From: Gemmatimonadota bacterium
GTDB taxonomy: Bacteria; Latescibacterota; UBA2968
Assembly: GCA_009838845.1 (NCBI GenBank)
Contig: VXRD01000108.1
Span: 1 to 36,018 of the forward strand
Direction: 5' to 3'
Length of the DNA: 36,018 bases
Shown here: positions 16,138 to 24,794 of the stretch, in pieces
How positions within the stretch are numbered: the first letter of the stretch is position 1
Layout: each line of letters begins with the position of its first letter
The notes under the pieces: model-generated
The model's database searches: none
Told to the model about the DNA's origin: nothing
The model's input: only the letters and a program-made list of their open reading frames with translations
Position numbers and translations under genes: made by a program

Positions 16138-16581
16138 CTACGATTCAATCGTCAGGTTCCGAACCATCTCCCCTACATGGACAAAATGCACATCAATGGC
16201 ATGGTCGGGAATCAGATCGCCCCCCAAATCTGCCCACTCAATCAAACACACACCCTCGCCGTAAAATAAATCATCACACCCAATCTCATAGAGTTCATCG
16301 GGACTGCCCAATCGATAAAGATCAAAATGATACACCGGCATCTGCTTTCCATCGGGCGAAACCCCCTCGTATTCATTGACGATGACAAAAGTCGGACTCG
16401 TCACATAATCGGTCACATTCAAGCCCGCGCAAACACCCTGTACAAAACAGGTTTTGCCACTGCCCAAATCTCCTGTGAGGGCAACGCAATCGCCTGGCTC
16501 GATCTGCGCCGCGAGATCGCGTCCAAACCCATGTGTTTGATCGGGCGACGAAGATACCCGTGTAATCGTCCTATTTGACAT
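16138..16581 (-). CDS. tsaE: tRNA t6A biosynthesis ATPase TsaE
   Basis: A 147-residue P-loop protein. Walker A is G37-DLGSGKT, followed by VTSPTFVIVNEYEG (the SPTF switch block), YHFDLYRL, then EWAD near the C-terminal third; these are the family signatures. TsaE works with TsaB and TsaD to attach threonylcarbamoyl to A37 of ANN-decoding tRNAs. The start is taken as ATG 16581, ten bases from the porX stop; a TTG at 16590 with GGGAAA upstream is an alternative. It is the third gene after the sensor kinase and porX on the minus strand, a placement I can explain only by transcriptional convenience. Confidence 0.9.
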   Translation of the reverse strand: MSNRTITRVSSSPDQTHGFGRDLAAQIEPGDCVALTGDLGSGKTCFVQGVCAGLNVTDYVTSPTFVIVNEYEGVSPDGKQMPVYHFDLYRLGSPDELYEIGCDDLFYGEGVCLIEWADLGGDLIPDHAIDVHFVHVGEMVRNLTIES

Positions 16582-16590
16582 AGTACCCAA

Positions 16591-18159
16591 TCATTTCCCG
16601 CGCATAATAGCAACCGGCAAAATACACTCTTCGAGGGAGATTCCCCCGTGTTGAAAACTATTGGCGTATTTGGCCTGGTACTCGTTGAAATTGGTGGGAT
16701 ACACAAAAAAGTAATCTTCCCTGCAAATAATGTAATGAGTCCCCTGTCCCAAACTCGGCAAACCAAAAGCCTCGGGATCTCGAATATGCATCGCGTGGCG
16801 GTTATCGCATCGCAAATTTTTGCCGTATTTGAAGCGAATCCCCGTCGAAGTATCCCGATTGCCATAAGCCAGAGAAGCCCGCGTACTCAGCATACAGCCG
16901 TGATCTGTTGTCAGCACCACCGTCGAGTCGGTCTCGGACAGCTTGCGCAACATCTCGAAAAGAGAAGAATGCGAGAACCACGACCGCGTCAAAGATCGAT
17001 AAGCAGGCTCATTGGGCGCCATTTCCTGTAACAATTCGGATTCGGAACGACCGTGCGTGAGCATATCCAGAAAATTGACCACAACTGCCATAAGTGGGAA
17101 AGACCGGTAAGAATGCACCTTCTTCGCCAGCCGGTTGCCCTCTGCAATATCCAGTATTTTGACGTAGCGCGTATCCAAATCCAATTCTGGATCAATTTCT
17201 GCGAGCTGTTGATCGAGCAATTGGTGCTCGTGTCGGTTGCGACTCATGTCGTCGTCACGCGCGACTTGCCACTCATCGGGATACATTCCCGCGAGATCAA
17301 TGGGAAAAAGGCCGCTGAAAATGGCATTGCGGGAATACGGCGTCGCAGTCGGCAAAATAGAGTAGTGGTAGTGTTGCTCAATATCAAAAATATCGGACAA
17401 CAATGGCAAAATGGCAAGCCAGTGATCCAATCGCATACAATCGACCACCACAAAAAACACCTGTTGTCCATCTTGCACACAGGGCGCAACAAATTCGGAT
17501 ACAATATCCACAGAAAGCGTGGGCGAATCTTCTTCGTCTTGCACCCACTGGCTATAATTATCCTCGATAAACTTGCCAAACGCCAAATTGCAGGCGCGGC
17601 GCAAATCGTCGTGCATAGTGCGCAAGCCCGGATCGTAAAAGCGATCCAATTCCAAATCCCACTCAGACAGCCGCACGTGAAGATCGATCCAATCTCGCCA
17701 TGAATCGGCCAGGACGAGGGCCTCGCGCAACCTGTTGGATGCAGCCGCATAGTCCAGCCCCATGCGGTCTTTTTGAATTTGACGTGCATCGAGCAACTTT
17801 TTGCACGCCAGCAAAATCTGACTCGGATTCACGGGCTTGGTCAAATAGTCGTCAATCCGCTGTCCAATGGCCTGTTCCATCAACCGTTCTTCTTCGTTTT
17901 TCGTAATCATAATAACCGGAATATGCGGATTGATATCCTTAATCGCCGCCAGAGTTGACAACCCATCTCGTCCAGCCATCATTTCATCGAGCAATACCGC
18001 ATCAAATCCGCGTTTCTGAACCATGGCAATAGCATCGTCGCCATTGGTCACAGGGGTTATATCATATCCCCGATCCTTGAGAAAAATTTGATGGGGTCGC
18101 AACAAATCGATCTCGTCATCTGCCCACAAAATCTGCTTAGCTTCTTGCGTTTGATTCAC
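16591..18159 (-). CDS. porX: PorX-type response regulator with PglZ phosphodiesterase domain
   Basis: A 522-residue protein. Residues 8-125 form a receiver domain with acid pocket D14/D15, phospho-acceptor D58 (VLLDEMM), T86 and K108 (YLTKPVN). A helical linker leads to a PglZ/alkaline-phosphatase-fold domain. Its metal-site residues are visible: D240 (VVVDCMRLDHW), T271 (ILPTATPYSRNA), D365 and H369 (FLDMLTH), D419/H420 (LTTDHG) and H504 (FQHGG). This layout and length match PorX of Bacteroidota, a zinc phosphodiesterase active on oligonucleotides that controls the type IX secretion system with kinase PorY. The start is GTG with AGAGG five bases upstream. The partner kinase gene is 35 bp upstream. 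No type IX secretion genes are in this window, so the regulated process here is open. Confidence 0.9.
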   Translation of the reverse strand: MNQTQEAKQILWADDEIDLLRPHQIFLKDRGYDITPVTNGDDAIAMVQKRGFDAVLLDEMMAGRDGLSTLAAIKDINPHIPVIMITKNEEERLMEQAIGQRIDDYLTKPVNPSQILLACKKLLDARQIQKDRMGLDYAAASNRLREALVLADSWRDWIDLHVRLSEWDLELDRFYDPGLRTMHDDLRRACNLAFGKFIEDNYSQWVQDEEDSPTLSVDIVSEFVAPCVQDGQQVFFVVVDCMRLDHWLAILPLLSDIFDIEQHYHYSILPTATPYSRNAIFSGLFPIDLAGMYPDEWQVARDDDMSRNRHEHQLLDQQLAEIDPELDLDTRYVKILDIAEGNRLAKKVHSYRSFPLMAVVVNFLDMLTHGRSESELLQEMAPNEPAYRSLTRSWFSHSSLFEMLRKLSETDSTVVLTTDHGCMLSTRASLAYGNRDTSTGIRFKYGKNLRCDNRHAMHIRDPEAFGLPSLGQGTHYIICREDYFFVYPTNFNEYQAKYANSFQHGGISLEECILPVAIMRGK

Positions 18160-18194
18160 ATGTACCTCTGCTTTTAATGATTGATAAAGGATTA

Positions 18195-19502
18195 TTAGTC
18201 ATCTATATCTGCCGGAGACAAAGGCAGCAAAATGACAAATGTCGTACCCTGACCTGGTACACTTTCTTTGATATACACCTTTCCACTGTGATAGTCTTCC
18301 ACAATGCGTTTCACAAATGCCAGACCGAGTCCCCACCCGCGTTTCTTGGTACTGGTACCCGGCAAAAAAACCTGCTTAAACATATGCGAAGGCATGCCCT
18401 TTCCCGTATCGCGCACTTCAATAACCACCCGGTGTTCCTCCACGCGCGACGACACATCAATGCGGCCCCCTCGGCCTTCCATTGCATCGGCGGCATTTCT
18501 GAAAAGATTTTCAAACGCCCACCCCAGAAGTTCCCGATTGATCGGAACAACCGGCACATCGTCCAGTTCCTCTACAATTTGCACATTCTCCGGCAAGCGC
18601 GCGCGCAGATAACCCGCTGTTTCAGCCACCACATCGCGCACCTGATCCAATCGCAATTCGGGCGTGGAACCAATCAGACTAAAACGAGAAGCAATCTTAT
18701 CTAATCGACTCGTATCCCGATCCATTTCCCCCAGAATATCTTTCAGCCTCTGACTGCTCTCTTTATCACCCTCTGCATCCAACTCGTCCTTCAACAACGC
18801 CAACCAACCGTACAGCGAAGACAGCGGCGTTCCCAACTGATGGGCTGTTTCCCGAGCCATCCCCACCCAAAGAGATCGCTGTTCTCTATTCTTAATATAA
18901 CGAAATCCGAGATATCCACCCCCAGTAAATACGATCGTCACCCCAAAAGCAACCCAGGGCAACCAGTTCAAACGCTTCTCCAGCGCGGACGCCCCCCAGT
19001 GCAATCTCCAGATTTCCGGTTCCTTCTTGACGGGTTTATTATCTGGACCCCATTCTGAGCCGGGATATTCAAACCGCAATGGATCATTTTCCCGATCGAG
19101 CGCGTAAGCCTTGTCCATCACTTTGCCCAGGGTTTCGGGGGTACGGTCACCAAAGGGAGGAATGTCAATCGCTTTCCAGTATCGTGGAATACCCTGTCCG
19201 TCTGTGATTACAACCGGAAAATTGGGATTCTGGACAGTGTGAAAAATGACATCCTTATAAAAGCCCTTGACTTCAATAGTGTCCAACGTAGCCACACCGT
19301 GCATAAACGCGTATAACTCTCCCATACGCCTGGCTTCTTGCCGCATGGGTTGCACCACGTAAAGCTGGGTATAAATGAGGAATACGATGACAATAAGGAC
19401 CGCCAAAAGAAAAAAATAAGCCGTTAAAAAACTCTGACTGGACAGGCGCAATTGTAAATCCTTGAGCTTGTCGTCGATCTTATTTTCATTTCTGAACTGC
19501 AT
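18195..19502 (-). CDS. Membrane sensor histidine kinase (PorY-like)
   Basis: A 435-residue kinase. Transmembrane segments lie at about 27-47 and 181-200, flanking a periplasmic sensor region of about 130 residues. The HisKA box is WVGMARETAHQLGTPLSSL (H221). The ATPase domain has N-box ENLFRNAADAME, DTGKGM (G1) and GWGLGLAFVKRIVEDYHSG (G2). The HQLGTPLSSL H-box is the variant seen in Bacteroidota/FCB kinases. Gene order kinase-porX implies that it phosphorylates D58 of the PorX protein, although in many Bacteroidota porX and porY are unlinked. The start is ATG 19502 with GGAGGGG five bases upstream; ATGs 11 and 25 codons earlier have weaker sites. It is divergent from rpsU. Confidence 0.88.
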   Translation of the reverse strand: MQFRNENKIDDKLKDLQLRLSSQSFLTAYFFLLAVLIVIVFLIYTQLYVVQPMRQEARRMGELYAFMHGVATLDTIEVKGFYKDVIFHTVQNPNFPVVITDGQGIPRYWKAIDIPPFGDRTPETLGKVMDKAYALDRENDPLRFEYPGSEWGPDNKPVKKEPEIWRLHWGASALEKRLNWLPWVAFGVTIVFTGGGYLGFRYIKNREQRSLWVGMARETAHQLGTPLSSLYGWLALLKDELDAEGDKESSQRLKDILGEMDRDTSRLDKIASRFSLIGSTPELRLDQVRDVVAETAGYLRARLPENVQIVEELDDVPVVPINRELLGWAFENLFRNAADAMEGRGGRIDVSSRVEEHRVVIEVRDTGKGMPSHMFKQVFLPGTSTKKRGWGLGLAFVKRIVEDYHSGKVYIKESVPGQGTTFVILLPLSPADIDD

Positions 19503-19691
19503 TCGCCCCTCCGTTTGGTAATCCTTTTCCCCCATCCAAAACGCCCGACGCTTTTTTGAGTTCCCATTCAAACCCAAAGTCCGAAAATTTCCGCATTAAA
19601 AATAAAAGACGCCTTCAAATGAACAAAGACGTTTTTTTCTTGAACAAATTCAAGGCGTATAGCCAAAGAGGGACGAAGGGGGAAAAACGAG

Positions 19692-19720
19692 TTGCAAAAG
19701 TACGGGACATTTTATATGTT
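19692..19720 (+). promoter_or_regulatory. Probable rpsU promoter
   Basis: TTGCAA (19692-19697), a 17-bp spacer and TATGTT (19715-19720), 59 bp before the rpsU start. The wider divergent gap (19503-19779) holds no gene that I can support; an open 71-codon frame there looks random. Confidence 0.4.
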
Positions 19721-19779
19721 ATATTGAAATTCGTTTTGGTTATTCATCACATTCTCCAAAGAAAGGGGTGAGTCCCGGC

Positions 19780-19977
19780 ATGCCTGGTGTCCTCGTACGC
19801 GACGACGAACCGTTCGAAAGAGCACTCAAGCGGTTCAAAAAGGCCTGCGAAAAAGCCGGTGTTATTTCCGACATGAAGAAAAATCAGCACTTTGAAAAAC
19901 CGAGTGAACGTCGGAAACGCAAAATTGCCGCAGCAAGACGCAAGCGGATCAAAATGGACCAGCAATACACCCGCTAA
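19780..19977 (+). CDS. rpsU: 30S ribosomal protein S21
   Basis: A 65-residue basic protein, MPGVLVRDDEPFERALKRFK, with the C-terminal run RRKRKIAAARRKR. This is the standard S21 sequence and length. S21 joins the 30S platform late and aids initiation. The ATG at 19780 is chosen because S21 proteins begin MPGVxV; an upstream GTG at 19768 would add four residues. GGGGTGA lies just upstream. A strong intrinsic terminator follows, so rpsU appears monocistronic. Confidence 0.95.
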   Translation: MPGVLVRDDEPFERALKRFKKACEKAGVISDMKKNQHFEKPSERRKRKIAAARRKRIKMDQQYTR

Positions 19978-20000
19978 GTCTTTCGCAATTATTCGAATTA

Positions 20001-20037
20001 AGCGATAATCACTCAGGGTGGCTATCGCTTTTTTTTT
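20001..20037 (+). terminator. Intrinsic terminator of rpsU
   Basis: AGCGATA (20001-20007) pairs with TATCGCT (20023-20029), with an inner CAC/GTG pair around TCAGG, followed by nine T residues. It lies 24 bp after the rpsU stop and just before cvpA. Confidence 0.85.
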
Positions 20038-20053
20038 ATCCATTCCCCCTCAC

Positions 20054-20662
20054 ATGAACATCGTCGATCTCATTTTTGCCCTCGGCCTCTTCTGGTTCGC
20101 TCGAAAAGGATGGCAAATTGGGCTGGTACAAAGCCTCATCATGCTGTTCAGCGTGATATTGGCCTATGGTTTTGCCCTCACTTATGGCGAAACAACAGCG
20201 CGCGCTTTGTTCGATACAACAGAAGACCTCGGCAGCGGCGCCGCGCTATTCGGATTCCTCGTCGTATTTGTGGCTGTCCTGGCCGCCTGCTATTTTCTCG
20301 GGCGCGCCCTTCACGGAATGCTGCGGACCTCTCCCCTCGGCGCGATTGACGCATTTGGCGGCATTGCTCTGGGACTGGTTCAAGGCGCATTGATTTTAGG
20401 CCTGATCACCATATTTTTTCGTGCCCATCCCATCCACAGCCGCGCGCCCGAATTCATCGACAATTCCACCTTAGGCGCACCGCTTCAAAAATCCGCTCGG
20501 ATGATTGCCGACGGTGTACAGGCCATGTTTCCCGACGTAAAAACCCTGCTCGAAAAACTGGGCATTCAGATCGAAAAAACGCCTCCTCTAATTGAAAAGC
20601 TGAACAAAGAAGCCGGTGAAGCGCGAAAAAAAATCGACGAAATGCTTGAGGAATCCAAGTAG
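20054..20662 (+). CDS. cvpA: CvpA family membrane protein
   Basis: A 202-residue protein starting MNIVDLIFALGLFWFARKGW, with four hydrophobic segments (about 5-22, 27-46, 62-86 and 105-127) and the GxxxG-rich central LGAIDAFGGIALGLVQGALI typical of CvpA (colicin V production) proteins. The last ~60 residues form a charged coiled-coil tail (LIEKLNKEAGEARKKIDEML). CvpA is an inner-membrane protein tied to envelope integrity in several bacteria. The ATG at 20054 is preferred because the frame upstream runs through the rpsU terminator; no good ribosome site is seen. Its stop codon lies inside a 31-bp palindrome. Confidence 0.8.
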   Translation: MNIVDLIFALGLFWFARKGWQIGLVQSLIMLFSVILAYGFALTYGETTARALFDTTEDLGSGAALFGFLVVFVAVLAACYFLGRALHGMLRTSPLGAIDAFGGIALGLVQGALILGLITIFFRAHPIHSRAPEFIDNSTLGAPLQKSARMIADGVQAMFPDVKTLLEKLGIQIEKTPPLIEKLNKEAGEARKKIDEMLEESK

Positions 20663-20688
20663 GTGAGGGTTTGAAACCCTCACCTACT
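20658..20688. repeat. 31-bp perfect palindrome over the cvpA stop codon
   Basis: AGTAGGTGAGGGTTT (20658-20672), one central G, then its exact complement AAACCCTCACCTACT (20674-20688). The TAG stop of cvpA (20660-20662) is inside the left arm. There is no T-run, so it resembles a REP-type or mRNA-stabilising hairpin rather than an intrinsic terminator. ispG starts 27 bp further on. Confidence 0.85.
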
Positions 20689-20714
20689 GACCATCACAAC
20701 CACAGAGACGACCA

Positions 20715-22667
20715 ATGTCCATAACCAGCGACCTGCTCATCTCTCCGGGCAAATACTGCAATTCGCTCACGGAATACGCCCACTTCAAAACCCGCGAAGT
20801 CGATATCGGGGGTGTGCCACTCGGTGGCGACAATCCCATCCGCGTGCAATCAATGACCACAACCGATACCATGGATACCGATGGCACGGTCGCCCAGTCC
20901 ATCCGCATGATCCGCGCCGGATGTGAATACGTGCGCATAACAGCACCCAGCCAGAACGAAGCCCGCAACCTCGAAAACATCCGAAAAAAAATCAGATCTG
21001 CGGGCTATACCACCCCACTGATAGCCGATATTCACTACACGCCCAACGCCGCTGAAATCGCAGCTCGAATCGTGGAAAAAGTGCGCGTGAACCCCGGCAA
21101 TTACGCCGACAAAAAAAAATTTCAGATCATCGAATACACCGATGCACAATACGCCGGGGAACTGCACCGCATTCGCGACAGATTCGCGCCACTGGTCAAA
21201 ATCTGCAAAGAACACGGCACAGCCATGCGGATTGGCACCAACCACGGGTCGCTCTCAGACCGCATTATGAGCAGATTTGGCGACACCCCACTCGGCATGG
21301 TCGAATCCGCCCTTGAATTTGCACGGATATGCATTGACCTCAACTATCACGACATCGTATTTTCCATGAAAGCCAGCAATCCGCAAATCATGGTTCAAGC
21401 CTATCGCCTGCTGGTAAACAAAATGATGGCCGAAGGCATGAACTATCCGCTCCATCTGGGAGTCACGGAAGCTGGCGATGGCGAAGACGGACGCATCAAA
21501 TCGGCCGTGGGCATAGGCGCGCTGCTCGAAGACGGCCTGGGCGATACCATTCGCGTCTCCCTCACCGAAGAACCCGAAGCCGAAATCCCCGTAGCGCAAA
21601 CACTGGTCGCCCGCTATTGCAACCGAAGCGATCACGCGCCAATACCGGAAATTCAAACATCTCATATCGATCCATTTTCTTACACCCGCCGCGCAACGCG
21701 ACAGGTTGAAAAAATCGGCAAACCGAGTGTCCCAATCGTCATTGCCACCCCACAGGGCACCATCACTCCCGAATCCCTGCAACCTTTTGGGTATTCGTAT
21801 GACGCTGCACTCGACAAATGGCATATCGCCGACATGGCCGTTGACTTTATCGACATCGGCGATCACACCCTGGATTTTGAACTCCCCGGCACGCTTGGCG
21901 TCATTCAAAATGCCCGGGCCTGGTCGCCCGCATCCGCCGCATACCCGATTTTCTCTGCAACTGCATACTTGCAAGCCAATCACACATCCGAGCGCATCAC
22001 CTTTGTCCGTGCCGAACTCGACGCACTCGACGAACCACTTATCCATGCGCTCAAGGCCGATTCCTGTGCAGTGCTCGTCCTGCTAACTCACAACACCCAC
22101 GCCATGCCCGAACTGCGCCGCGCATTCTGCCTGCTTGCAGATTGGTCCTGCGACATACCCGTAGTCATCCGCCGAACGTATAGCGCAACAAAGTATTCAG
22201 ACAATGACGCCTTCATGCTCCACGCCGCCACAGACTGCGGAGGACTGCTCGTCGATGGCCTCGGCGATGGCCTGTGGCTCGAAAATACATCCGATCAAAT
22301 AGACGATCACACCCTCACCCGCACGGCCTTCGGCATCTTGCAAGCCACGCGCACCCGCATCTCCAAAACCGAATACATATCCTGTCCTTCGTGCGGGCGC
22401 ACCCTATTCGACCTGCAGGAAACCACCGCCCTGATTCGAAGCCACACCAACCACCTCAAAGGCGTCAAAATTGGCATTATGGGCTGCATAGTCAACGGCC
22501 CAGGCGAAATGGCCGACGCCGATTACGGCTATGTGGGCAGTGGTCCCGGCAAAATCACGCTCTACAAGGGCAAAGACATCGTCAAACGCAATATCCCCAC
22601 AGAAGGCGCGGTTGACGAACTGATTGACCTGATACGCGCCGGCGGCGATTGGGTTGATCCAGCTTAA
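20715..22667 (+). CDS. ispG: (E)-4-hydroxy-3-methylbut-2-enyl-diphosphate synthase IspG, long form
   Basis: A 650-residue enzyme that reduces methylerythritol cyclodiphosphate to HMBPP in the MEP isoprenoid pathway. The N-terminal TIM barrel is clear (IRVQSMTTTDTMDTDGTV, PLIADIHYTPNAA, KVRVNPGNY, LHLGVTEAGDGEDGRIKSA). The C-terminal reductase domain has the [4Fe-4S] ligands C557-PSC560, C591 in IMGCIVNGPGE and E598. Between them (about 320-530) lies an extra domain missing from the ~370-residue E. coli enzyme. This three-domain form is known from plants, Chlamydiae, Bacteroidota and relatives. The ATG at 20715 has only a weak GAGACG site. It sits between cvpA and dnaG in the same direction. 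Confidence 0.95.
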   Translation: MSITSDLLISPGKYCNSLTEYAHFKTREVDIGGVPLGGDNPIRVQSMTTTDTMDTDGTVAQSIRMIRAGCEYVRITAPSQNEARNLENIRKKIRSAGYTTPLIADIHYTPNAAEIAARIVEKVRVNPGNYADKKKFQIIEYTDAQYAGELHRIRDRFAPLVKICKEHGTAMRIGTNHGSLSDRIMSRFGDTPLGMVESALEFARICIDLNYHDIVFSMKASNPQIMVQAYRLLVNKMMAEGMNYPLHLGVTEAGDGEDGRIKSAVGIGALLEDGLGDTIRVSLTEEPEAEIPVAQTLVARYCNRSDHAPIPEIQTSHIDPFSYTRRATRQVEKIGKPSVPIVIATPQGTITPESLQPFGYSYDAALDKWHIADMAVDFIDIGDHTLDFELPGTLGVIQNARAWSPASAAYPIFSATAYLQANHTSERITFVRAELDALDEPLIHALKADSCAVLVLLTHNTHAMPELRRAFCLLADWSCDIPVVIRRTYSATKYSDNDAFMLHAATDCGGLLVDGLGDGLWLENTSDQIDDHTLTRTAFGILQATRTRISKTEYISCPSCGRTLFDLQETTALIRSHTNHLKGVKIGIMGCIVNGPGEMADADYGYVGSGPGKITLYKGKDIVKRNIPTEGAVDELIDLIRAGGDWVDPA

Positions 22668-22725
22668 AGTTAGCCTACAACACTTATTTACAGCTTCCAT
22701 CTCCTCTCCCCGGGGAGTTCCTTAC

Positions 22726-24498
22726 ATGCCGCGCATTCCAGAAACCATCATCGATCAAGTGCGCCTGTCTATCGATATTGTCGATGTTGTAGGCGATCAC
22801 GTTGCACTGACCCGCCGGGGCAAAAATTTTGTCGGACTGTGTCCCTTCCACGACGATTCCACACCCTCCCTGAACGTCTCACAAGAAAAACAGATCTACA
22901 AGTGTTTCGCCTGCGGCGCGGGCGGCAACAGCTTTACATTTCTGCGCGACATAGAAAACATCAGCTTTATCGAAGCCGTCCGCCAACTCGCCGATCGCGC
23001 GGGCATAGCCCTGCCCGATGCAAAACCCGCAGACCCGGACCAGCAGGAAGTCTTTGACCAGATCTATCGCGCCAATGAACTCGCGGTCAAATATTTTCAC
23101 CACCTGCTCACACAGGATGAGAAAGCCGCCGATGCAATGGCCTACCTCGAAAATCGCGGCATAAACCGCGACGTAATCGATGCCTTTTCCCTCGGTTACG
23201 CGCCCGATCAATGGGATGGCTTCTTGCAAATCGCTACCCGTCGGGACTTCTCTCCACAAATACTCGAACGCGCCGGACTGGTCTTACAAAGGCAAACAGG
23301 AGGCGGTTTTTACGACCGCTTTCGCAACCGCATCACCTTCCCCATTCACGCAGCCACAGGTCGCCCGGTCGCTTTTGGCGCGCGCGCCCTCGATCCCGAC
23401 GAACAGGCCAAATACATCAACTCTCCGGAAACTCCTGTGTACAACAAAAGTGCCACCCTGTACGGCCTGTGGCGCAATAGAGACGCCATTCGCGACGCGG
23501 GTGTAGCACTCGTTGTAGAAGGGTATATGGACCTCATTGCTCTCGCGCAGTATGGCATTGAAAACGCGGTCGCATCCTCTGGTACAGCACTCACAACCGA
23601 CCAGGCGCGCCTGATCAGGCGTTACGTGCCCAAAACCATTCTCATCTTCGACGGCGACACCGCCGGAGCAACCGCGGCAATGCGAGGGATCGGATCGCTC
23701 TTTGAAGTGGGTCTCGAAGTTCGCGTTGTCACCCTTCCCGAAGACCACGACCCCGACAGTTATGTGCGCGCCCATGGACCCGATGGCCTTCTGCGCCTCA
23801 CCGAAAACGCCGCATCCGCCATCGATTTTCTCATAGAACAATTTGCCCAACGCGACGACCTCTCCACCGTAGATGGCAAAACCCGAACGGCAAACGCATT
23901 GGCCGAACTCATTGGGCGCATCACAGACAACGCCCTCAAACAATTTCTAATCAAAGACATCGCCGAAAAAATCGGGATAGATGAAAAAGTCCTCATTGGC
24001 ATTGCCCAAACGCAACGCCGCACCACGAGACCGCAAAATGGACAACCAGAACCCGAATCTTATGATACGCGGCCCCGTTCTGAGCGCGAATTGCTCACCT
24101 TCCTGATGCAACATCCCGAAACCACCGATAGCGTATTCAAACAAATTTCTCCCGACAACTTTACAAATAGTGCTTACCGGCAAATCGCCACCCTGATTGC
24201 CCGCAACCGACAACAGAAACAATCCATTGAAGCCGCGCACCTCATCAATCAGTGCAACGATGAACGCTTGTGCCGCATATTGACCGACCTATCTCTGGAA
24301 ATTGGCATTGAGAATCCCAACATCGATGTTCCCATTCAAGATTATATTCACAAGTTCCAACTCAAAAGTCTCGAAAGCGAAATCGAACTGCTCGAAAAGC
24401 AATTGCGCCAACCGCTTTCTCCCGACGATCTGCGCGCCACGCTGGAAAAACATCGCCACCTTACTGCCCAGCGCAAAGCGATGGCTGAGCCAAAATAA
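22726..24498 (+). CDS. dnaG: DNA primase DnaG
   Basis: A 590-residue primase that makes RNA primers at the replication fork. The N-terminal zinc-binding domain is C39-PFH42 ... C60-FAC63 (CHC2 type). The RNA polymerase core has RNRITFPI and the Toprim motifs VVEGYMDLIAL and LIFDGDTAGATAA. The C-terminal ~150 residues are the divergent helical helicase-binding domain (RSERELLTFLMQHPE onward). The ATG at 22726 has GGGGAG eight bases upstream; that site is inside the short palindrome CTCCCCGGGGAG (22706-22717), which could damp initiation. The frame is open to 22654 but that overlaps ispG. The usual dnaG neighbours rpsU (upstream) and ispG give part of the macromolecular-synthesis arrangement; rpoD is not in the window. 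Confidence 0.95.
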   Translation: MPRIPETIIDQVRLSIDIVDVVGDHVALTRRGKNFVGLCPFHDDSTPSLNVSQEKQIYKCFACGAGGNSFTFLRDIENISFIEAVRQLADRAGIALPDAKPADPDQQEVFDQIYRANELAVKYFHHLLTQDEKAADAMAYLENRGINRDVIDAFSLGYAPDQWDGFLQIATRRDFSPQILERAGLVLQRQTGGGFYDRFRNRITFPIHAATGRPVAFGARALDPDEQAKYINSPETPVYNKSATLYGLWRNRDAIRDAGVALVVEGYMDLIALAQYGIENAVASSGTALTTDQARLIRRYVPKTILIFDGDTAGATAAMRGIGSLFEVGLEVRVVTLPEDHDPDSYVRAHGPDGLLRLTENAASAIDFLIEQFAQRDDLSTVDGKTRTANALAELIGRITDNALKQFLIKDIAEKIGIDEKVLIGIAQTQRRTTRPQNGQPEPESYDTRPRSERELLTFLMQHPETTDSVFKQISPDNFTNSAYRQIATLIARNRQQKQSIEAAHLINQCNDERLCRILTDLSLEIGIENPNIDVPIQDYIHKFQLKSLESEIELLEKQLRQPLSPDDLRATLEKHRHLTAQRKAMAEPK

Positions 24499-24523
24499 CT
24501 TCTATAAGGTGTCCAGTTTTCAG

Positions 24524-24551
24524 TTGACAATTTATCTATGTTCCTTATCTT
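24524..24551 (+). promoter_or_regulatory. tRNA promoter
   Basis: TTGACA (24524-24529), a 16-bp spacer and TATCTT (24546-24551), 35 bp before the mature tRNA 5' end. Confidence 0.55.
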
Positions 24552-24586
24552 TGTTTTTCGCGTTGGATTAGCAAAACTAAATTTTA

Positions 24587-24663
24587 GGGCGCATAGCTCA
24601 GTTGGTTAGAGCGACGGACTCATAATCCGTTGGTCCGGGGTTCGAGTCCCTGTGCGCCCACCA
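24587..24663 (+). tRNA. tRNA with CAT anticodon (elongator Met or Ile2)
   Basis: A complete 77-nt cloverleaf: acceptor GGGCGCA/TGCGCCC, D arm GCTC...GAGC, anticodon stem ACGGA/TCCGT with loop CTCATAA, T arm CGGGG/CCCTG with TTCGAGT, discriminator A and encoded CCA (24661-24663). A CAT anticodon is shared by elongator tRNA-Met and by tRNA-Ile2, whose C34 is changed to lysidine by TilS. The full acceptor pair at 1-72 (G-C) excludes an initiator tRNA. Sequence alone does not separate Met from Ile2 here. Confidence 0.95.
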
Positions 24664-24673
24664 TAAATCATCG

Positions 24674-24705
24674 CGGTGGCCATCCAGCGAGGTCGCCGTT
24701 TTTTT
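24674..24705 (+). terminator. Intrinsic terminator after the tRNA
   Basis: CGGTGGC (24674-24680) pairs with GTCGCCG (24692-24698), including two G-U pairs, followed by seven T residues. It lies 10 bp after the tRNA. Confidence 0.7.
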
Positions 24706-24725
24706 GTGAATAGTCGCTTCATTAT

Positions 24726-24774
24726 TTGCTTGATACTCCGCCTCATTTTTATAAAACTATTAAACCGTTTAATA
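24726..24774 (+). promoter_or_regulatory. HU gene promoter with adjacent palindrome
   Basis: TTGCTT (24726-24731), an 18-bp spacer and TATAAA (24750-24755) form a likely promoter. A 17-bp perfect palindrome, TATTAAAC-C-GTTTAATA (24758-24774), lies at the expected transcription start and is a candidate operator. The ribosome site and GTG start follow at once. Confidence 0.5.
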
Positions 24775-24794
24775 TTTTTTGTGGAGGGTAGCGA

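Noticed and set aside
19605-19671. Inverted pair ACGCCTT/AAGGCGT as a terminator or operator
   Set aside because: Seven-base arms about 40 bp apart with poor pairing between them; not convincing.
19556-19771. 71-codon frame between the sensor kinase and rpsU
   Set aside because: Lies over the divergent promoter region, lacks a ribosome site and has no recognisable features; the -35/-10 of rpsU fall within it.
21255-22046. 263-codon minus-strand frame inside ispG
   Set aside because: Fully antisense to ispG, with no family features or start signal.
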